From assembly GCA_027574665.1 (NCBI GenBank), contig CM050650.1:103575086-103639085 (forward strand): a stretch of DNA of 64,000 bases. Reading direction: 5' to 3'. Origin of the DNA: Rhynochetos jubatus. Lineage: Eukaryota; Chordata; Aves; Eurypygiformes; Rhynochetidae. Positions 1 through 10,590 of the stretch are shown one piece after another; within the stretch, counting starts at the first letter, position 1; the number at the start of each line of letters is the position of its first letter. The notes below the pieces were generated by a model. That model worked only from the letters and a program-made list of their open reading frames with translations. It had not been told where the DNA came from and made no database searches. A program made the position numbers and the translations under genes.

Positions 1-952
1 CTGTTCATACAAGACCTTCAGTTGGTTAAACTTTATTTTGAGTCAGATCAAAGGGAAATAGCAAGGGCACTGGAAAAACCATGTATTTACGCATGGCAGG
101 AAAAACATGGCTGTGTGAAAGTGGCAGCTAAAACTAAATACAGCACAAAACCATGACTCTGATAAGCAACATATATCAAGGCCTTTCCAGCCATCAGTGT
201 CTAGCACTGAAAGCATTAACGGGCTAATGTTAACCGCTGCACCCTCTGTTCTTCTGTGTGAAATCATCTCCCACAGGACATCAGTGTGGATGATCGCCCG
301 TCAGAGCACCGATGCCTATGCTCTGTGCTGTACACACAACTGCAGTTTCTTGTTCAAAACATAACTCCTGAGCATACCTTATTGTAGGCATCCCAACTTG
401 GATTTCCTGAGGAATTTTTATGTGACTTAGGCCTTGATGGATTAGTAAAGCTGCTTTTTTGTTGTTGCTGTTGGGATGGGGTTTTTTCTTTTCTTTTTTT
501 TCCCCTAGTCTTAGAAAATTTCAACTCATTGAGACTTAAGTTTTTTTTGCAGGAACATACCAATTTTGATGAAGGCTTCCTCTTCCAGTGAAAGAGAGAA
601 GGAAATCTGCCTTAGAAGAACTTGCTAATTTTGACATTGATTCAGCCTGGGAAAAGCAGCTGTCAGCTGTTACTTTATCTGGGTCGGGTCTGGGGTTAGA
701 AAGCAAGTCCCTCACACTGTTCAAGTGCTTAGAGTATCTTGATGTCCTTGATCTTTCCTAGTTTCTTCTTTGGGAGGTATCTAAATTAATTTAAATCAGT
801 AAATATTCATTGAGACAGAGGGAGGCTGATTCAGCATGCCATAGGTCAAGTAAAGTAGAAAGCACAGAAGAATGTGTTTGTGTTTCTCATATTGCCACCA
901 CAGGCCATAATCTTCCTCAGCCTTTCATTAAAAAAAGCAAAAAACAAAGTTT
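1..952. other. Unique AT-rich DNA, no gene seen
   Basis: I see no conserved coding region here. The open frames on the minus strand (such as 354-563 and 536-724) are low-complexity or lack any family resemblance. One pyrimidine-rich tract lies near 479-507. The stretch ends at the direct repeat that flanks the LTR starting at 958. Confidence 0.6.
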
Positions 953-957
953 CAGTT
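953..957 (+). repeat. Left target-site duplication CAGTT of LTR 958-1311
   Basis: The five bases CAGTT lie directly before the LTR start and recur directly after its end at 1312-1316. An exact 5-bp direct repeat abutting both ends is what retroviral integration leaves behind. Confidence 0.7.
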
Positions 958-1311
958 TCTTCTGGGTCTGGCTGGGATGGAGCTGACTTTTTTCATGCCA
1001 GCCCATACAGATGAGGAGGAAGAAGAGGGGATGTTGTGGGTATAGCATTTGTCTTCCCAAGTAATCGCAATGGGTGCTGAGTCCCTGCTTTCCAGGGGTT
1101 GGACGGACACCTGCCTGCTGATGGGAAGTCGTGAATGAATTCCTGTTTTCTTTGCTTGCATGTGCAGCTCTTGCTTTCCCTATTAAACTGTCATTATCTT
1201 GGTCCACGAGTCTTCTCACCTCCCTTCTCTTTTCTCCCCATCCCGTGGGAGAGTGGAATGAGCAAGTAGCTGTGTGGGTGTTTGGCTGCTGGCTGGGGTC
1301 AAGCCACCACA
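958..1311 (+). mobile_element. Solo LTR, avian ERV family A, internally deleted
   Basis: This is a solo long terminal repeat. It aligns by eye with the longer copy at 26197-26788. Both share the start (a TGTGCTGGTTTTGGCTGGGA-type left end, here worn), the stretch around 1035-1150 (TGTCTTCCCAAGTAA, then CACCTGCCTGCTGATGGGAAG), the CTATTAAACTGTC polyadenylation-type block near 1180 and the right end near 1250-1311. The middle of U3, including the TATA region, is missing, so the copy is 354 bp against about 592 bp. Flanks carry an exact CAGTT duplication. No internal retroviral sequence follows, so LTR-LTR recombination removed the body. Open frames across it on both strands are not genes. The exact Repbase name is not assigned. 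Confidence 0.85.
1182..1187 (+). promoter_or_regulatory. ATTAAA polyadenylation signal of LTR A
   Basis: ATTAAA lies in the expected R region of the LTR, about 125 bases before its right end. The corresponding site in the 26197 copy is changed (CTATGAAAC), so this copy has kept a signal that the longer copy has lost. Confidence 0.5.
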
Positions 1312-1316
1312 CAGTT
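1312..1316 (+). repeat. Right target-site duplication CAGTT
   Basis: Exact copy of 953-957, directly after the LTR end AAGCCACCACA. Confidence 0.7.
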
Positions 1317-1841
1317 GTGTTGCGATTCTGAAAACCTGCAATCCTGACAAGTCCTGTGATAGTGTCAAGCTGTTTTCTGTTCAGACCAGTAAAAGGAAAT
1401 GTTCAATCCTCCAAACAAGACCAGTACCTGTTTGAATGTCCTCTGCAAGCACCTCGAAATTACCAACATTTGGACCATGCAAATGCAAAAATACGAGGAT
1501 ATTATTTTACAGCTCGCTCCATAAAAGGGAGGGAGAAGGGGTGTTTTCTCCATGGAACTTCATCTAATGTTTTCAGATTTACGGATAAAGAAGGAACTAT
1601 TAGTGAATAAAACTTGCCAACTTTTAGAGAAAGGGAACAGAATGTATTTTGGCGAATGCTTTCTCTGGTACAAAAAGACTAACTGTTACACTCAAATCTT
1701 CTCCCCCCCAGCCCCACCGACTTCTACTGCATCATCGAGGTAGTGAAGGAAGGGGCTCCTATGCTATCAAGCTCACTTCTGCAGTTTTCTGTCTCCCACA
1801 TGCTGATTAACTGCTTACATCCATCTTCAGCCCTCTGTTCT

Positions 1842-1860
1842 CACACACACACACACACAC
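1842..1860 (+). repeat. (CA)n microsatellite, about 9.5 units
   Basis: An uninterrupted 19-base CA/TG dinucleotide run. It is short, but may be polymorphic in length. Confidence 0.9.
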
Positions 1861-1931
1861 TTGCTCGATACAGGCCTTCCTATTAAGAATGATTACACCA
1901 CGTGTAACTTTAATCTGGTTAGAAATCAACA

Positions 1932-1950
1932 GTTGCTAAGCAATAGCAAC
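1932..1950. promoter_or_regulatory. RFX X-box-like palindrome
   Basis: GTTGCTA and its exact reverse complement TAGCAAC are separated by five bases. RFX factors bind imperfect inverted repeats of GTTGCYA half-sites, normally with 0-3 bases between them, so this spacing is wider than the classical X-box. The match is seen directly, but binding is inference. Confidence 0.25.
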
Positions 1951-3033
1951 TCGGGCTTTAGCCACCAAGAACATGTACGGGGTCCTGGTAAAACCTTCAC
2001 TGAAGCCTGAACAGCAGCAGCTTTGTTGCCATCAGTACTGGAGCTAACTACATCAACTGATCTGCAGAACTAATTAACGGAAATAACACTTGAATCATAT
2101 AAATATGTCCATGGATAATGTTGTCCAGGACAGTACGGCAAGGCTTGCTTTGACATTTGCTGTTATGCTACTGGTGTTCTGGACACACGGAACCAGACAC
2201 GGGTAGGCCCAGGAGCCTCTAAAACATCCCCAGCTGTTTTCTTTGTTTTCTCGCCTGGCAACACTTTTCTTTGTCTCAAAACTTCCATTAAAAGCTACAA
2301 ATAACAAGCAGAACTCGTTAAAAGAACTCACAAACACAGGACTGCCATGATATCTGTAAATATCTGCTCCATCTGTGTGTTGTAGTAGTTTATCCTGTTA
2401 TTTGTTCATTTTGGGATTATGGATTATAAATAAATTTAGTCTCCTAAATTTACAGCATTTCTGTATGTGTGCATTGGCCAGCTCATGGTTTCTTGATGCT
2501 ACAGCACCAGATTTGATACATAAGTAATAAAAGAACTAATTAATACTAGACTTATTGTACCAGTTACTCCTAGGAGTACCATAGTATCAGTGTTTCTAAT
2601 AGTAGAAAAACTGCTAGTATTGAAATTAGTTCATGAATGAAACTGCAGAGTCTGGGACAGCAAGGCCCTTAAAGGACACTGACGACAGCCTGACGTAGTG
2701 TGGAAATGCTACAGCCATAGAATATTTCATCTTGGTCTTTTTCAATGAAAAATAGTAACTTCAAGGACGAGTAACAGCATTAGAGAAGTCAATAAAAGCA
2801 ACAAAGGGACAAACATTTGGGTGCCTAAATAGGAAGATACAAGTATCTCTTGCATAATGACTTGATTCATGAAACTGGCAAGTAAATATTGTGACAATAT
2901 ACTCCTAAGACTTTTTGAACCGAACTTACTAACCTCCCATTAATAGTAAATAAATGGACACGTAAATGGAGTGACAATAATTTCATTGCTGGGATTTCAC
3001 TGCATGTACCATTTCACTGACTTCCTTCTTAGA

Positions 3034-3051
3034 TTTTTTTTTTTTTTTTTT
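3034..3051 (+). repeat. Poly-T run (18)
   Basis: A homopolymer of 18 T. It could be an old poly-A tail in antisense, but I recognise no retrocopy next to it. Confidence 0.85.
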
Positions 3052-3627
3052 AATATGTATCATTTTTCTTATGCCACAAAATTCTTCTTGGTAGTTCCTT
3101 TATGAAGTTAACTTTAATTTCAGTACATGCCCACAACTCACCTCTACATGAAATAATAGGCCCTATAATAGTCTTGCAAGTCTCAAGCTTGGCTTTTCTC
3201 AGTATTTCAAAGCTACCAATTATCTGCTGAGAAAAGCAACAGGCATACTTAGTTTGTACTTGTGCTGTGCCTTAATTAATTTCCTCATTAAACTGTAAGT
3301 AATTAACATCCCCTGGAATTTAAACTGCATTTTTTATATCAGAGATTATTTATCTAAACACGTTCAAGATTTTCTCAGCAGCTATCAACACCACATTGTT
3401 TCTTTCCATTAATCTTACATCTATTTCATCACCCTGAGTCTCCTGCAACATAATTTATCAATATACCCTAAAATTCAGCACGTTTATTACAACGGTTGCT
3501 TATGCACATAGGACTGATGTGAAAAATATTCATACCATCAAAATTAAATGGAATATTATTTTGTCTGCATTTGTTGAAATGGGTGAAAGGCCAGCATTTG
3601 TTTGAAAAGTACTTTGAAAGCAAAGTG

Positions 3628-3913
3628 TATAAAAGACAGTTCACGAGCAGATGAAAAAGAAGTAGTTCACACCAACCAAGCATTTCCACAAAGCCAAGCC
3701 TTCATGGCAAAACCGGAAAGAAATCTTGCTAACACCAGTGCTGCTCAGAAAAATATCCAGCGTTTTTTGACTCCTGTTCCCTGGAGTCAAGATGTTTTAG
3801 GAGATGTTCTGATCCCAATAAAGCTTCACCAGAACTCAGGAGAAGCAAATTCATTTTCCCTTGGATCCCTCCCTCTGTTCCTTAGGTACATGGCCGCAGT
3901 TTGGTGACCCAGC
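3628..3913 (+). mobile_element. Possible ancient retroviral LTR 3' part with primer-binding site
   Basis: Four landmarks occur in retroviral order. TATAAAAG is at 3628-3635 and AATAAAGCTT is at 3817-3826. A pyrimidine-rich stretch ends in CGCA at 3898. Three bases later comes TGGTGACCCAGC at 3902-3913, and a primer-binding site beginning TGG is expected just there. Spacing from TATA to AATAAA is about 190 bases. I see no left LTR boundary, no target duplication and no gag downstream. I cannot name the tRNA whose 3' end would pair. Chance in AT-rich DNA remains a real alternative, as does an exon with a polyadenylation signal. The 101-residue open frame over it (3602-3907) has no recognised domain. 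Confidence 0.25.
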
Positions 3914-3929
3914 ATCAGTGAGACAGGCT

Positions 3930-6470
3930 CGCCATGGGAACTACCCAATCTGGTAGAATTCTTCTGGCTGAAAAACTTAACATTTTGGGAGCTTTATGTT
4001 GAGTTAGAATTAAATAGAATTTCAATATCCTTCATGAAGTGAATTTTAATCCCTATGTCCAGTTACAGCTTTTACTAGTGTAAAAACTGTATTGTGATGG
4101 AAAAACAAAAGGGAAGAAAAAACCACTCCTGAAATAAAAAAGAACAAAGAAGAAATTTTTCTGAAACAGAAAAAAATGTTCCTAGAAAAGAGAAGGTGGA
4201 TAATAAAGCTGAATAGAAGTGAGGGTGTTTTTTAAAAGAAAGTGGTCTAAAAGTCTAAGAACCAAAGAAACTTTAAACAATTCCTTAGATATTAATCAAG
4301 ACAATTTGATGTCTGATAACTCAGTGCTTGAGTGAGACATCAGTTTACCTCTTTACTCCAAACAATAATAACCACAGAAGAATGCAGTGGTATCCATCTC
4401 CTTTCCCAGAGTCAGGAACAAAATGCAAGTGGAAAGTCAGGTACCTGGGACATGAAAGAAGCATGCGTAACTGGATCTAGTCTGATCTAAGGAACTGATT
4501 TTTTGTTATTTTTGTATTCTATTTTATTTGTCTAGATGACTATTTAAAGACTAGTTATTACCCTTCCCCTTCAATTATTAAAAGTCTAACTGAAGACAAT
4601 TGGAAAGACTTTCCAACTCAATTATCAGATAAAAATCTGAGGGTAAAAATGTAACTTTAAAAAAACTTCTAAGAAACTCTTTTCCCATTAAGTTTCAGGT
4701 ATCTTTTCATATAAATTTTCTACTTGGTATATAAAATAACAATTTTGACCAAAAAAAAACCTCTCATTTTTTAAATTGGCAATGACTTCTGTTTGCTGAA
4801 TTAATGTGAATTTTGGTGTCTCTGTGTGGGTTGCACGGTTGCAGTAGGTGGTATTACCACTGGCTTTTTGTTTTTCTGCTTTTAATCATTAGCAATAAAA
4901 CCAGAATTTAGTTTACTACATGGCTGGAGGCCTGAGACTTCTGTCTTCAGATATGCCGTCTTGTTTTGTCTAGGCAAAGACAACTCTGTGGGAAAACCAA
5001 ACCAAAACAAAGCCTAGAAGACAGTTTTTCAAAACTTAAAAATTTGCTTTGATTGTTTCCCAAGTAACTAAGTCAATGGACAAATATACTATGGAGATAA
5101 CATTCTGCATTAGAAATGACTCACCAGACAAACAGTAGGTCTTTTATATTGCTGCTTGCTTAGATCTCAGGGTATTTTTCAGAGTATGCCCTAACCTGAG
5201 TCACTACTTATTTGGGACCTATTTCTGCTATAACAAAATGTTTACGTCCAACTTTCCATCACTGTGCCTCAAAATTAAAACCTAAATGAGATGAAATGTG
5301 GTCAATTCACAAACCTTTTTTATTAATCTCCCTTTTTCATTTCTTCATTTTAGTACTCTCGTTTCCCTGCTATTCTGGTATTTCTATTGATAACTCCTCC
5401 TCATGATTCATACAGGCTGCACTATGCTGAAAAAAATGGAACTTGCTTATTCACTTTCTGAACATCACTTTTCGCAGTGCATACCATCTCCCTTCTCCCT
5501 CTGGATCTCCTCTTCGGAGAGTGATACGGTTGTAACAGGAAGCTGATTTTTACATTTGTAGAGTGTTTCGTGCAAAGGGGACTAAATGCCAGACTTGGGG
5601 TGTTACCTCTCTACAGATAAAAGATCACTTCCTTCGTGGTGAGGGGTTCCTTCATTCCTACAAACAAATATGAGTTGAGGACAATGATCAAAATGCAAGG
5701 AAAGGATGGACAGGAGTGAAACATAGCACTGACAGGAAGTCTGAAATGATTAAAAAATATGGAGGATTAAGTTATATATGGCTGAGCCACCAGAAAGCTA
5801 CAAAATATGTAAATATGTTTTTCAGGTTTTATCTAGACTGTAGGCTGCAGGTTGAGCACCGGCAAGTGGCAGAAAAGTTCTAACTTTTATCAGGTATGAA
5901 TGAGTGGAAGATTCACACATTTTTTTAAAAAGGAGATCACCTGTTTATGATGAATCAGAGGGTGGGAAAAGCTACATAACAATTCCCTTTGCAAAGATTT
6001 TACTTCTACAGAGCTGCGTTTGAGCATGCCAAAAAATCACACCTACAAGTGTGGAAGAATTAAGGAAAGGAAAAACAATAAATAGAAATTGTGAAGCATT
6101 GCTCTTGTAGGTAAATGTCAATGGGGCCAAGGGGTCGAATAGCAAGAGGACACAGTTTGCTGAAATAAATGAAGAGTCTGCATGGCAAGGTTAAGAATAA
6201 AGCAATATTTTACCTCAGCTATTCTCTGAAGATCTGTGCTGTCCTTTCTGCTGCTAGACCATAATGGAAAATTTGACCTTTCAGCATCCTTTTCCCTAAA
6301 TTTCTTGTGATAAATATTTCATTTTAATACACAAAACCGAGTTCAATATCCTATTCTCAATTTTCAAGGGACAGGTTAGTACCACTGGCCATGCTTTCTA
6401 ATGCATGTCAAGGCTCTCATGCCCTGATCTTTCAACGGGAAATGAATTAAAATTCACAATTGCACTTAAC
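3930..6470. other. Unique AT-rich DNA, no gene seen
   Basis: This 2.5-kb stretch has no long open frame, no recognised repeat and no splice-bounded open segment that I could find. Only short A or T runs stand out. Confidence 0.55.
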
Positions 6471-6477
6471 TTTCTGG

Positions 6478-6517
6478 AAAAAAAAAAAAAAAGAAAGGAA
6501 AGGAAAAAAGAATGGTG
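6478..6517 (+). repeat. A-rich purine tract
   Basis: Fifteen consecutive A, then a GAAAGGAAAGGAAAAAAGAA-type purine tail. It is simple sequence just upstream of the MIR-like SINE and not a tail of it, because the SINE runs the same way and starts after it. Confidence 0.75.
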
Positions 6518-6552
6518 AAGTGGCAGCATCTGGGCAAATGAGGGAAGGCTGT

Positions 6553-6675
6553 GAATCAGGAACTCATGGGTCCTAATTACTGGTTTTACTGCTGGTTTGA
6601 TTTGAAACCTTCGGCAAGTGGCAGTCTTTCTGCCTCTGCTACTCAGTCTCTGTAATGTGAAATACAGCTGTACTC
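6553..6675 (+). mobile_element. MIR-like SINE relic
   Basis: The order of words matches the MIR/CORE-SINE type. It runs from a GGAACTCATGGGTCCTAATT block (like 'cctgggttctaatcc'), through a TTACTGCTGG block (like 'tgccactgactggctgtg'), to CCTTCGGCAAGTGGC (like 'ccttgggcaagtcac'), and then TTTCTGCCTCTG and TCTGTAATGTGAAATA (like 'ctgtaaaatgggaataa'). Divergence is high, as expected for a family that was active before birds arose. Confidence 0.5.
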
Positions 6676-6714
6676 TTCAAAGACAGCTCTTGATTTTCTA
6701 TTTCTGAGTTTATT

Positions 6715-6950
6715 CAGGCTTTCCTTGCCAAAGTGACTCTGATGGGCCCACGGAAAGCAGCGCCGGAATGAGTGGCGTGGAATGGGCAATCCTTGTGGAA
6801 GAGCTGTGGGTCCGTCCACCTGTTCTCGTACCGCCGCTCACCGCCTCCCCTGCAACCAGGGCAGCAGCTGCTCCCACGGACTGAGGCCGGCCGTGCCTTT
6901 ACACCTCCCCGATCTCTGCCTGCCCCGCTCTGGCCTGCAGGCCCTAATTG
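6715..6950. other. Small isolated GC-rich patch with several CpG
   Basis: About 235 bases that are clearly richer in G and C than the flanks, with CpG at GCGCCGG, GTACCGCCGCTCACCGCC, GGCCGGCCGTG and CCCCGATC among others. Open frames exist on both strands (6772-7002 plus, 6714-6962 minus) mainly because GC-rich DNA has few stops. Neither shows a domain. The patch ends in a long pyrimidine-rich run and CTGCAG, which would serve as a splice acceptor at about 6942. It could be a small CpG island, an exon edge or a fragment of an unrecognised repeat. Confidence 0.4.
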
Positions 6951-8483
6951 TAATGGTTGCAAATATGGTGGTTATAAAATAATAACACAGAGCAACTATT
7001 AGTGATGAACTGCTTTCATTTTCATGACCTAGATCCTAAAACACACATTCTAGGCATCCTAGCATACTGTGACCCCTCACACAAAACCAGTAGGGACAGA
7101 AACCTAAATCCTGTTAAATTATTTCAGATATAAAATTTTGTTTCACACATATGATGCTACTTATAGATCGGAAGAGCTAGATGGAGAATTTCAAATGTAC
7201 AGGAAGAGATGCTCCCATTAATAGAGAAACTGCAATGTAAAGACTAGATTCAGCATGGAGACACAAAAATCTGTTGGTAGTTGCAACACTTCAGCAACAC
7301 TTGGAGAAAAAGAAGTCATGCAAAACAAACAAAAGAAATAAGGGAAACAATCTGCTTTTCATGTAAATTGAAGTAGTTTTAAGAGAAGGTGGTAACATAA
7401 GTATTAAAAAAAATCGTTGCTGTTCACCATACCCACATTTTACTATAAAACCTAGTTGTTTTCCTTTGACTAGAGTATCTGCACAGGAACATTTGAATTT
7501 TATTTTCTTTTATCTGCTGTCATAATTTCAGTTTGCACTGAATTTGATGATGTGAGAGATTTTCAGCATACAAAGCTATTATTCTTACAGCAAAAGTAAT
7601 GGGAAGAAATCTGACTTGAGAAAGTATTCAAATACAGTACAAAAATACATGTGTCACCTCTGAAAGTCAGTAGGCACGGTGCTAGAGAAGAACATTATCA
7701 TATTTCACTGTCCTGTGAGATAGTTCTTTTTTGTTTTGTTTTGTGGGGTGGGGGAGGGAGGTGTGCTAGAAAATAGGCAAACGTAAATTTATTGAGCTAC
7801 TTTCTATTTCCCTAAGATTCCCTATGAATCACTCACATTTATACTACATTTAATATAATTATTATATATGCTTTTGTTAGTCCTACACTACAGTAACATC
7901 CTGCTCAAGACAATACCTAAATTCTGTTTCCATGGCACCATTTACCTTCCCGTGCCACTTGTTCTGTGTGAATTTCTAGAAAATCCTGAGATGTAATCTG
8001 TAACCAAAATGCTACTTTTTATTCACAGGACTGTGACACTCTCCCAGTCCAGCTATATCACGCTGGATTCAAAGGAAAAGTCAGCAATCTATGTAGTTGA
8101 GAAGTACTACCTACAAATTATAAATACAGTAATAAATTAAACCATACCCAGGAACATTCCCAGGATCTGGTGCGCATTCAGATATATGGATAAATCAGGC
8201 TGTGGCATGTTTTTTGCCTGTGCCACCTAGCAAAAAAATTAAATGTCTTAAAGCATGTCCTGCAGTGGTGTGGGATCAGCATTTTGCAGGGAGATGAGCA
8301 GATCTCTGCCATTCCCAACGGTGTGCAAGCATCCATGCACGCAGGCAAGTTCTGGAGGTTGACAGATTTACTAACGAAAGGTAGGTCAGACCATGCCAGA
8401 TGGTTTCACTGCCCAGCACCATTCCTGGGTATGTCTAGTTTACTTACATAGATGTAGCTACAATATTCACCCTATGCTGGAAA
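6951..8483. other. Unique AT-rich DNA, no gene seen
   Basis: Nothing recognised. A G/T-rich run (TTTTGTTTTGTTTTG, then GGGGTGGGGGAGGGAGG) lies near 7727-7762 and contains several G runs. Confidence 0.5.
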
Positions 8484-8602
8484 GTAGCGACAGGATAAGG
8501 GGTAACAGGTTTGAATTGAAAGTGGGGAGATTTAGGTTGGATATCAGGAAAAAGTTCTTCATGGAGAGTCTGGTGAGGCACTGGAACAGGTTGCCCAGAG
8601 AA
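8484..8602 (+). mobile_element. CR1 LINE fragment, both ends missing
   Basis: The text runs from GACAGGATAAGGGGTAACAGG through TTTAGGTTGGATATCAGGAA and TTCATGGAGAGTCTGGTGAGG to CACTGGAACAGGTTGCCCAG. This is the CR1 region just downstream of the reverse-transcriptase gene, in the sense direction. The 5' part is absent, as usual for CR1. The 3' part (GGTTGGAACTAGAT and the octamer tail) is absent too, so a later deletion must have removed it. The open frame 8393-8614 reads through it by chance. Confidence 0.88.
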
Positions 8603-10479
8603 ATATTTTTATAAACAACACTAAAGTTGAGAAACACTGGATTGGTTGTCTATTTTAATTCTTATGATAGAAGAAGCCTAAGTTATTCATAGCATATAAG
8701 CGTTGTTTTTTAAAATACCTTAACGTAATGATTTTCATAAGAAATATCTTTTTAATTTCGTGTGCGAAAGCTAGCTACTTGTTACTATTAAACTGCTAAA
8801 ATGATCTTAGTCAGTTTTTTTTGATGACTATCACCCAAAGCATGTAAAAGATTTATATATAAGGAGCATATGTTTCATCAGCAAAACCCGCTGACTTCAT
8901 CTTTTTAAACAAAGGCCCAACTTACATCGACTGATTTTCATTTCCTTTGAATTACAAGTTAATTTATTGCTCAAATGATTTTGTAATTCCTAAAATGATA
9001 TTATTACAAGTGTCTGACTGTGACTGGGCAAATAGTGGCATCCTGACCCATTTATAATACTTTTCAAATATATTGTAATGTGTGATCTCTATAGGCTATG
9101 TAGCAATAAAAAAAAGGACAAAAAGAATAAAACATTCCCACTGAACACTCTTCCAGTTACTCTACCAGTAAGTGGTCCAGAGGGTTAGCATATTCATAAA
9201 TACATATATTTTATGCAGTTTAGTGACAGGAGTGCACAATTATCACATTGAAAGTTTCCCTCATAATGTGTTTGCCTTCAGCAATTTATGCTTTCTATAA
9301 TGAGAATCCTGGCCATTTTATTACGTTTGGCACAAAGCACTTAGATAATACTCAGAGCCTGGATAACAACATAAGATAAATACCATTAATGGTATAGCTT
9401 TTCCCACCACATTCATAAGAACTCAGCTGTGCTACAGCTGTTGCCAAACTATTGCTAAAGAAATCAAGCTGTTCTCCTTCTCCCCTCCCAACCTTCATTT
9501 ATTAGATTTTCTACTTTTCACCAAAAAATAACCTTTTGGCACGTGAAAAATATTATTAACGTGGAGATAAAGGGAATCTGTACTAAATTACGTGTTGTTC
9601 CAAAATGCATCCTCCAATTACTCTTTTTTGTTTGTTTGTTTGGGTTTTTTGGGGTTTTTTTTGGGTTTTTTTGTTTTCCTTCTTGCCTTCTCTAATACAA
9701 ATATAAGACTGAAAGCTGTGGAGATGAAAAAGGTCTCAGAAAGTTTCTGTGTGATAGTCTCCTTTTCTACATGCATTAATTACTTTCTGCTTCATCTCTG
9801 TGCACAACTCTATATACTCATATTACGCTCGTGATCGCGTTTGCTAATAACCGATGGTGTTCTGAAAGGAAGTATGGTTCACACTCTTGTTCTGACACTC
9901 GTATAGATATGAGATACGAGAATTTAAGCAATCATTTTGACAAAGACTTCTTATTTCAAACGTGGAGAACACATTTCAGGGCTAGATTTACAAGGGGATC
10001 TAGATTCTCAAATAATATAAATGCCAACTACCTATCTCAGCAGAATCTATCAATTTTCTGCCTGAGTCCAGAGAGTTAGATCTCAGATCCACACTACGAT
10101 ACTATCTCTAATGTTCCCTCAGAACCAAGCATTTTGTCACTAATTTTGTTCACCTTGAACATACTGTACTAGGTATTGAGTAGGGAGCACCTAAACCCCC
10201 TCAGGAGACATGAGGTAGGTAGTTTCTTACCTATTTAATCTGCTTCCCCAAACTCTATTTCTGATGTTCTGCACTGAGCAGCCCTCTCAAGATGCCTATA
10301 AAATTTTCTATCTTCATATATAAATGCACTAAATATTACACAACAATTATTGTTCAGTAAGCCAATAAATAAATAATTATTATAATAAGCCTCTCTGTAA
10401 TATATACCACTCTCTTCATCAGCCCATCGGTGTATCTACAATTTCTTGATGGAACAGTCAGTGTCGTTATTCACAATTT
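8603..10479. other. Unique AT-rich DNA, no gene seen
   Basis: Contains one T/G-only tract (9624-9677). The open frames 9592-9834 and 9831-10079 overlap low-complexity DNA and show no domain. Otherwise nothing is recognised. Confidence 0.5.
9624..9677 (+). repeat. T/G-only simple tract
   Basis: Fifty-four bases made only of T and G, including three (TTTG) units and G runs at 9642-9644, 9651-9654 and 9663-9665. Only three G runs of three or more are present, one short of a classical intramolecular G-quadruplex. Confidence 0.8.
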
Positions 10480-10590
10480 ATGAATTGGGAAACAGTAAAG
10501 TAAGGGGTTTTTTTTGCTGGAAGTCATGCAACAGGCTACTTTAATAACTAGGTCTCCTGAATCCCTGGTTAATGGACTATTCAGATAAGC
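10480..10590 (-). mobile_element. MIR-like SINE relic, antisense
   Basis: Read on the plus strand it shows the antisense MIR words in order: GGGAAACAGTAAAGTAAGG (like 'gaaacagagaagttaagt'), GAAGTCATGCAACAGGCTA (like 'aggtcacacagcaggcta'), AACTAGGTCTCCTGAATCCC (like 'gccaggtctcctgactccc'), then AATGGACTATTCAGATAAGCTA (like 'gtgctattccactagacca'). A run of T at about 10508-10515 has expanded within it. The match is strong in order but diverged. Confidence 0.58.

Larger units (their letters stand above)
1317..3620. other. Unique AT-rich DNA, no gene seen
   Basis: Apart from a short CA microsatellite (1842-1860), a T run (3034-3051) and an X-box-like palindrome (1932-1950), I recognise nothing. 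The small open frames (1356-1610, 2095-2337) show no domain, repeat or hydrophobic pattern that I can place. Confidence 0.55.

Noticed and set aside
9624-9677. G-quadruplex
   Set aside because: Only three runs of three or more G. Loops are long T runs.
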